This document shows, one piece after another, positions 4,791 to 8,756 of a stretch of DNA of 8,756 nt. The notes beneath the pieces were generated by a model. It was not told the DNA's origin. It ran no database searches and was given only the letters and a program-made list of their open reading frames with translations. Each line of letters starts with the position of its first letter. Positions within the stretch are counted from its first letter, which is position 1. The DNA comes from an uncultured Oscillibacter sp. (GTDB lineage Bacteria; Bacillota; Clostridia; Oscillospirales; Oscillospiraceae), in NCBI GenBank assembly GCA_946494635.1, contig CAMMCS010000080.1:1-8756 (forward strand), given 5' to 3'. Made by a program: the position numbers and the translations under genes.

Positions 4791-5732
4791 TTATCGCTGG
4801 CCCTTGTCGTAGGGGATGCCCTCCGCCTTGGGCGCCCGGGATTTCTGAGAGGTGAAGGCCAGCACCACCAGGGAGATGATGTAGGGCAGCATGTTGTACA
4901 CGGAGCTGGGCAGGTTCAGGCTGCTCAGCAGGTCAAAGCCGCTGTACACGTTGCCCAGGGCCCGGAAGAAGCCGAACAGCAGCGCCGCCAGGGCGATGCG
5001 GGTGGGCTTCCACTGGCCGAAGATCATCACCGCCAGGGCCAGGAAGCCGAAGCCGGCCACGCCGTTTTCAAACTTCCACTCGCTGACGCCGGCAATGATA
5101 TACACGATGCCGCCCAGGCCGCCCAGCACGCCGGAGATCAGCACGCCGGCGTAGCGCATCCGGTAGACGTTGATGCCCACGGAGTCCGCCGCCTGGGGGT
5201 GCTCGCCGCAGGCGCACAGCCGCAGGCCGAAGCGGGTCTTGTACAGCACTACATAGGCGATCACCAGGGCGATCACCGCCAGCAGCATGCACCAGTTGAA
5301 CTCAAAGCCGCCGATATTCACCAGGAAGGCCTTCCTGCCCTCCAGATACTGGATGGTGGAGGACACGTTGTCGGGATCAGCAGAGGTGTTCATGGCCTTG
5401 ACGAACACGGTGGCCGCAGCGGTGCCCAGCAGGTTCATGGCTGTGCCCACCAGCGTCTGGTCCGCCCTGAAGTTGATGGCGGCCACCGCCAGCAGCAGGG
5501 AATAGATCGTGCCCAGCAGGATGCTGGCCAGTACAGTCAGCAGCACCACCTGGAAGGCAGGCGAGCCTTCCGGCAGGAACTTCATCATCAGCGCGCCGCC
5601 CAGGGCGCCCATGACCATGATGCCCTCCAGGCCGATGTTGATGACGCCGGAGTGCTCCGAGAAGCAGCCGCCCAGGGCCACCAGCAGCAGAACGGAGGCG
5701 AAGATCAGCGTATATTGCAGCAGCAGTAGCAT
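4791..5732 (-). CDS. nupQ: Nucleoside-type ABC transporter permease, NupQ-like
   Basis: A 313-residue inner-membrane permease of the branched-chain/ribose-type family (BPD_transp_2), with about 8-10 hydrophobic segments. Family markers are SGVINIGLEGIMVMGALGG (about 28-46), FGLRLCACGEHPQAADSVGINVYRMRYAGVLISG (about 168-201, the cytoplasmic loop contacting the ATPase) and GFGFLALAVMIFGQWKP (about 227-243). Together with the preceding permease and ATPase and a BMP-type lipoprotein it forms an importer related to Bacillus NupNOPQ and streptococcal RnsBACD, which take up purine nucleosides. The symbol is by analogy; the substrate is inferred. The ATG at 5732 overlaps the upstream stop (TAATG) and has a G-rich binding site 8 nt away. 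It is the last gene of the operon. Confidence 0.92.
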   Translation of the reverse strand: MLLLLQYTLIFASVLLLVALGGCFSEHSGVINIGLEGIMVMGALGGALMMKFLPEGSPAFQVVLLTVLASILLGTIYSLLLAVAAINFRADQTLVGTAMNLLGTAAATVFVKAMNTSADPDNVSSTIQYLEGRKAFLVNIGGFEFNWCMLLAVIALVIAYVVLYKTRFGLRLCACGEHPQAADSVGINVYRMRYAGVLISGVLGGLGGIVYIIAGVSEWKFENGVAGFGFLALAVMIFGQWKPTRIALAALLFGFFRALGNVYSGFDLLSSLNLPSSVYNMLPYIISLVVLAFTSQKSRAPKAEGIPYDKGQR

Positions 5733-6883
5733 TACGCCTTCCCCCCTTTCTCAGATTCGGCCTGCTTTTTTCCCGACCGGCGCTTTTCCTCCCGCTGGTC
5801 CAGCCACCCGTTCAGGGAGACCTTGAAGAACAGCACGAAGCCGCACAGGTAGATGATCAGCGCGGAAATCAGGTCAGAGATCTGGGCGGAGTACATGGTC
5901 TTGTCCACATAGGCGCCGCCATTGGTGATGTGCTGAATGAAGTAGGAGGAGAAAATGGACCCGATTGGGTTCAGCCCGCCCAGGAAGGCGGCGGCAATGC
6001 CGTTGAAGCCCATGGCGGGCACCGCGGACTGGGTGGTCTGCCACTGTTCAAATCCGGAGAGGAACAGCGTGGCCGCGCCCATGCCGGCAAGTCCGCCGGC
6101 GATGGCCATGGTCAGGATGATGTTCCGCTTCTCCTTCATACCGCAGTACTGGGCGGCATATTTGTTGCAGCCGGTGGCACGCAGCTCATAGCCCAGCTTC
6201 GTCTTTGTCAGCAGCACCCAGACGCAGATCGACACCACAATGGTCAGGGGGATGGCAATGGTCACATACTTGTTGTTGGAAAACAGCGCCCCCAGGCCCA
6301 GCGAGGGCAGAATGGCGTCCGGGTTGGTGCTCTCCAGGGTGTAGGTATAGGGGCTGGCCGTCTCCTTCACCTTTGTCAGCAGGGCGTTTACCAGGTACAG
6401 GCTGATCCAGTTGAGCATGATGCAGGAGATGACCTCGTTCACGTTGCGGTAGGCCTTCAGGATGCCGGAGATGGCCCCCAGCACCGCGCCGGCCGCAATG
6501 GCCGCCAGCAGGCAGACATACCAGGGCAGCCCCATTCCCAGCGCACAGTACAGAGAGGCGCCGGCGCCGATGACATACTGTCCGGCGGCGCCGATGTTGA
6601 ACAGGCCCACCTTGTAGGCGAACAGCACCGACAGGCTGCACATCAGCAGCGGCGCCGTCTTCACCAGGGTGTTGCCGAAGTAGCGCAGCCGGGCAGCGCC
6701 GCTGGGATAGTACAGGAAATTCTCCACGATGGTGCAGATGGCCTCCCAAGCGCCGGCAGGGTTGATGAGCAGCAGAACGATATAGCCGATCAGCAGGCCC
6801 AGCAGAATGCACAGCAGGGATGCCAGCAGGGACTGCATGCCCTTGCTCCGCAGAAGAGGTGTTTTCTCTCGTCTCATAATCAC
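5732..6883 (-). CDS. nupP: Nucleoside-type ABC transporter permease, NupP-like
   Basis: A 383-residue integral membrane permease, BPD_transp_2 family, longer than its partner as is usual for NupP/YufP proteins. Visible markers: a first helix at about 18-40, KVGLFNIGAAGQYVIGAGASLYCA (about 91-114), GYELRATGCNKYAAQYCGMK (about 231-250, cytoplasmic coupling loop) and MGFNGIAAAFLGGLNPIGS (about 281-299). The C-terminus is a charged cytoplasmic tail (REEKRRSGKKQAESEKGGKA). It should pair with the 313-residue permease to form the channel. GTG at 6883 directly abuts the ATPase stop and has GGAAGGGGG 5 nt upstream; ATG at 6877 (two residues shorter) is the alternative. Nucleoside specificity is inferred from family and gene order. 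Confidence 0.92.
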   Translation of the reverse strand: MIMRREKTPLLRSKGMQSLLASLLCILLGLLIGYIVLLLINPAGAWEAICTIVENFLYYPSGAARLRYFGNTLVKTAPLLMCSLSVLFAYKVGLFNIGAAGQYVIGAGASLYCALGMGLPWYVCLLAAIAAGAVLGAISGILKAYRNVNEVISCIMLNWISLYLVNALLTKVKETASPYTYTLESTNPDAILPSLGLGALFSNNKYVTIAIPLTIVVSICVWVLLTKTKLGYELRATGCNKYAAQYCGMKEKRNIILTMAIAGGLAGMGAATLFLSGFEQWQTTQSAVPAMGFNGIAAAFLGGLNPIGSIFSSYFIQHITNGGAYVDKTMYSAQISDLISALIIYLCGFVLFFKVSLNGWLDQREEKRRSGKKQAESEKGGKA

Positions 6884-8416
6884 TCAGGCCCCCTTCCGTT
6901 TGGCGCCGGCCATATACAGGCCCATCTCTTCCGCCGTGGTGGTCTTGGGATCCAGCTCGCCCACGATCTCACCCTCATAAATCACCAGAATCCGGTCGGA
7001 CAGGGACATGACCTCGTCCAGCTCCAGGCTCACCAGCAGCACAGCCTTGCCGGCGTCCCGCTGGGCCACGATCTGTTTGTGAATGTACTCAATGGCGCCC
7101 ACGTCCAGGCCCCGGGTGGGCTGGACGGCGATCAGCAGCTCCGGGTCCTTGTCGATCTCCCGGGCGATGATGGCCTTCTGCTGGTTGCCGCCGGACATGC
7201 TGCGGGCCACCGTGACGGGCCCCTGGCCGGAGCGGACGTCATACTGCTCGATCAGGTGGTTGGCATAGTCCCGGATGGCCTTCCGCTTCAAAAAGCCCGC
7301 CTTGGTGACGAACTGGGGCTCAAAGTACCGCTGGAGCACCATGTTGTCCTCCAGGGTGTAGTCCAGCACCAGGCCGTGCTTGTGGCGGTCCTCCGGGATG
7401 TGGCTCATGCCCAGGGTGGACCGCTGCCGGATAGGGGCGTGGGTGATGTCCTTGCCGCAGAGGGTGATCTTGCCGGACACCAGGGGCTCCAGCCCCGTCA
7501 GGCCGTAGACCAGCTCCGTCTGGCCGTTGCCGTCGATGCCGGCGATGCAGACGATCTCCCCAGCCCGGACTGTAAAGGAGACGTTTTTGACCGCATTGTT
7601 GTTGTGGGACTTGGAGGCCACCGTCATGCCCTCCACCTGAAGGATGGATTCCTTTGGCTGGGCCGGCTCCTTGTGGACGGCGAATTCCACATCCCGGCCC
7701 ACCATCATGCGGGAGAGCTCCTCCCGGGTGGTATCGGCAATGTTCACGGTGCCGATGTACTTGCCCTTCCGCAGAACCGTGCAGCGATCCGCCACCGCCA
7801 TGATCTCATTGAGCTTATGGGAGATGAACAGGATGGATTTGCCCTCCGCCGCCAGATTTTTCATAATCTGCATCAGCTCGTCGATCTCCTGGGGGGTCAG
7901 AACGGCCGTAGGCTCGTCGAAAATCAGGATCTCATTGTCCCGGTACAGCATCTTCAGGATCTCCGTCCGCTGCTGCATACCAACGGTAACATCCTCCACC
8001 AGCGCGTCCGGGTCCACCTGCAGGCCGTATTTCTCACTGAGGGCCAGGACCTTCTCCCTGGCCTCGTGCTTCTGCAGAAAACCGTGGCTGCAGGGCTCCA
8101 CGCCCAGGATGATGTTGTCCAGGATGGAGAAGCACTCCACCAGCTTGAAGTGCTGGTGGACCATGCCGATCCCCAGCGCGTTGGCGTCGTTGGGATCCTT
8201 GATCTGCACCACCTGGCCGTCCTTTTTGATGGTGCCCTCCTCCGGCTGGTACAGGCCGAACAGCACGCTCATCAGCGTGGACTTTCCTGCGCCGTTTTCG
8301 CCCAGCAGCGCGTGGATCTCGCCCCGCTTCAGCTGGAGCGTGATATTGTCGTTGGCGACAATTCCGGGAAAGCGCTTGGTGATATTCAGCATTTCAATGG
8401 CATATGGCTGTTCCAA
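6884..8416 (-). CDS. nupO: Nucleoside/sugar-type ABC transporter ATP-binding protein, NupO-like
   Basis: A 510-residue cytoplasmic ATPase with two fused ABC domains, the normal length for the NupO/RbsA type. Domain 1: Walker A GENGAGKST (39-47), signature-like TVGMQQR (144-150), Walker B ILIFDEPT (163-170), H-loop His200. Domain 2: degenerate P-loop GIDGNGQT (293-300) lacking the Lys, good signature SMSGGNQQ (406-413), altered Walker B LLIAVQPTRG (427-436). Such asymmetry, one hydrolysing site, is usual in this family. The start is TTG at 8416, with GAGGAGGAGGG ending 8 nt upstream. An in-frame ATG at 8524 would give 546 residues but runs through the promoter and adds non-family sequence. First gene of the three-gene operon; the following permease begins immediately after its stop. 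Confidence 0.93.
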   Translation of the reverse strand: MEQPYAIEMLNITKRFPGIVANDNITLQLKRGEIHALLGENGAGKSTLMSVLFGLYQPEEGTIKKDGQVVQIKDPNDANALGIGMVHQHFKLVECFSILDNIILGVEPCSHGFLQKHEAREKVLALSEKYGLQVDPDALVEDVTVGMQQRTEILKMLYRDNEILIFDEPTAVLTPQEIDELMQIMKNLAAEGKSILFISHKLNEIMAVADRCTVLRKGKYIGTVNIADTTREELSRMMVGRDVEFAVHKEPAQPKESILQVEGMTVASKSHNNNAVKNVSFTVRAGEIVCIAGIDGNGQTELVYGLTGLEPLVSGKITLCGKDITHAPIRQRSTLGMSHIPEDRHKHGLVLDYTLEDNMVLQRYFEPQFVTKAGFLKRKAIRDYANHLIEQYDVRSGQGPVTVARSMSGGNQQKAIIAREIDKDPELLIAVQPTRGLDVGAIEYIHKQIVAQRDAGKAVLLVSLELDEVMSLSDRILVIYEGEIVGELDPKTTTAEEMGLYMAGAKRKGA

Positions 8417-8424
8417 GCTTACCG

Positions 8425-8435
8425 CCCTCCTCCTC
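8425..8435 (-). promoter_or_regulatory. Ribosome binding site deciding the TTG start of the ATPase gene
   Basis: GAGGAGGAGGG on the minus strand, nearly fully complementary to the 16S 3' end, 8 nt before TTG at 8416. It selects this start over the ATG at 8524, which has no comparable site. Confidence 0.8.
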
Positions 8436-8450
8436 TTGTATAGTGGTTCT

Positions 8451-8479
8451 ATTGTACTATATCCAGCGGAAAAATTCAA
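8451..8479 (-). promoter_or_regulatory. Sigma-A promoter of the ABC transporter operon
   Basis: On the minus strand TTGAAT (8479-8474), 17 bp, TACAAT (8456-8451): four and five matches to the consensus hexamers with ideal spacing. Transcription would start near 8444, giving a leader of about 28 nt with the strong binding site. The surrounding 8437-8525 stretch is AT-rich against a GC-rich background, as expected for a promoter. Confidence 0.7.
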
Positions 8480-8524
8480 AGAAAAAATGCAGGAATCGAA
8501 GGTTTCTTTTGTAAAATACGTCAA

Positions 8525-8545
8525 AGCCCTGAAAACGCAGGGGCT
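8525..8545. repeat. Imperfect inverted repeat upstream of the ABC promoter
   Basis: AGCCCTG (8525-8531), six bases, CAGGGGCT (8538-8545), one bulged base. It is followed by a GGCTGCAGCC palindrome at 8542-8551. It lies about 46 bp upstream of the -35 and could be a regulator site, or a weak second stop for the upstream gene; the sequence does not say which. Confidence 0.3.
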
Positions 8546-8573
8546 GCAGCCGGTGCCGCCGCCTCTCCGCCCG

Positions 8574-8607
8574 TATAAAAAGAGGACGGGCCAGAGCCCG
8601 TCCTCTT
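8574..8607 (-). terminator. Intrinsic terminator of the upstream lipoprotein gene
   Basis: On the minus strand AAGAGGACGGGC, loop TCTG, GCCCGTCCTCTT, then TTTATA; with the stem-end T pair the run is TTTTT. A perfect 12-bp GC-rich stem 18 nt after the stop at 8626. It separates the lipoprotein transcript from the ABC operon. Confidence 0.92.
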
Positions 8608-8625
8608 CCTGCGCAGGGATCCGAT

Positions 8626-8756
8626 TTACTTGATGTTGCCCGCGTAATTCACCGTGATGGTGGTGGTGGGCTCCGCAGAGATGTCGTTGGAAACGGTGAC
8701 TTCGCCGTCATACATGGCCTTCACCAGGGCCTTGTAGTCGTCCTGGGTGAAGCCGT
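8626..8756 (-). CDS. C-terminal end of a probable BMP-family ABC substrate-binding lipoprotein (partial)
   Basis: Only the last 42 residues are inside the window. They read from GFTQDDYKALVKAMYDGE through VTVSNDISAEPTTTITVNYAGNIK to a TAA stop. The tail with 'DDYKALVKAMYDGEVTVSND' followed by a short beta strand fits the C-terminus of BmpA/PnrA/NupN-type nucleoside-binding lipoproteins (where the protein would be tethered outside the membrane), and the gene stands directly upstream of the matching ATPase and permeases. The family call rests on that context plus the end-of-protein pattern, because the signal peptide and most of the domain are beyond the edge. Other extracytoplasmic binding proteins with the same kind of ABC genes remain possible. 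Confidence 0.72.
   Translation of the reverse strand, partial: GFTQDDYKALVKAMYDGEVTVSNDISAEPTTTITVNYAGNIK

Noticed and set aside
5930..8443. 837-codon plus-strand open frame
   Set aside because: A shadow of the ABC genes: His/Gln/Gly/Leu-rich, no motif, antisense to three clearly recognisable coding regions.
8521..8551. Purine riboswitch or PurR-type control element before the ABC genes
   Set aside because: Searched because of the nucleoside link, but the predicted leader is only about 28 nt and no PurBox-like or aptamer-like core is visible.
1..8756. CRISPR array, tRNA, rRNA, insertion sequence or attachment-site repeats
   Set aside because: No regularly spaced repeats, cloverleaf, transposase or matching terminal repeats were seen on either strand.

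Overview
The window looks like chromosomal DNA from a GC-rich, endospore-forming Clostridia member (Bacillota), probably an Oscillospiraceae-like gut bacterium. Evidence is the pairing of the sporulation proteins YqfC, YqfD and YlbJ with GC-rich coding DNA, strong AGGAGG-type ribosome binding sites, TTG/GTG starts and a BMP-type nucleoside ABC importer. The genus is inference; no rRNA or other marker is present.

Layout, left to right. (1) 1-122: GC-rich DNA packed with short inverted repeats and no credible gene. (2) 123-634: a small accessory module, an XRE-family repressor (minus) divergent from an unrecognised 69-aa protein (plus). The 86-bp gap holds a near-consensus sigma-A promoter and two 20-bp palindromes with the same half-site, one inside the promoter spacer and one just downstream of the predicted transcription start. 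(3) 636-3637, minus: the operon yqfC-yqfD-phoH-ybeY, tightly packed, joining two sporulation genes to two RNA/ribosome-maturation genes. The usual Bacillus neighbours pgpH, dgkA, cdd and era are missing, and the operon stops against the XRE module. (4) 3638-3792: divergent promoter region. (5) 3793-4719, plus: ylbJ, a sporulation membrane protein, ended by a strong intrinsic terminator. (6) 4791-8416, minus: ATPase and two permeases of a nucleoside-type ABC importer (NupO-NupP-NupQ order), with its own sigma-A promoter. (7) 8626-8756, minus: the last 42 residues of the upstream gene, probably the BMP-family substrate-binding lipoprotein, separated from the ATPase gene by a 12-bp-stem terminator.

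How the genes fit together: yqfC, yqfD and ylbJ are mother-cell sporulation genes in Bacillus subtilis, and here they fire away from a shared 155-bp region. PhoH and YbeY act in rRNA and ribosome quality functions during growth, so the operon probably needs both growth-phase and sporulation transcription. The ABC genes and the lipoprotein form one uptake system for purine nucleosides or related compounds. The least explained part is the XRE/small-protein pair with its twin operators. Most other genes are conventional; no clearly new large system is visible.
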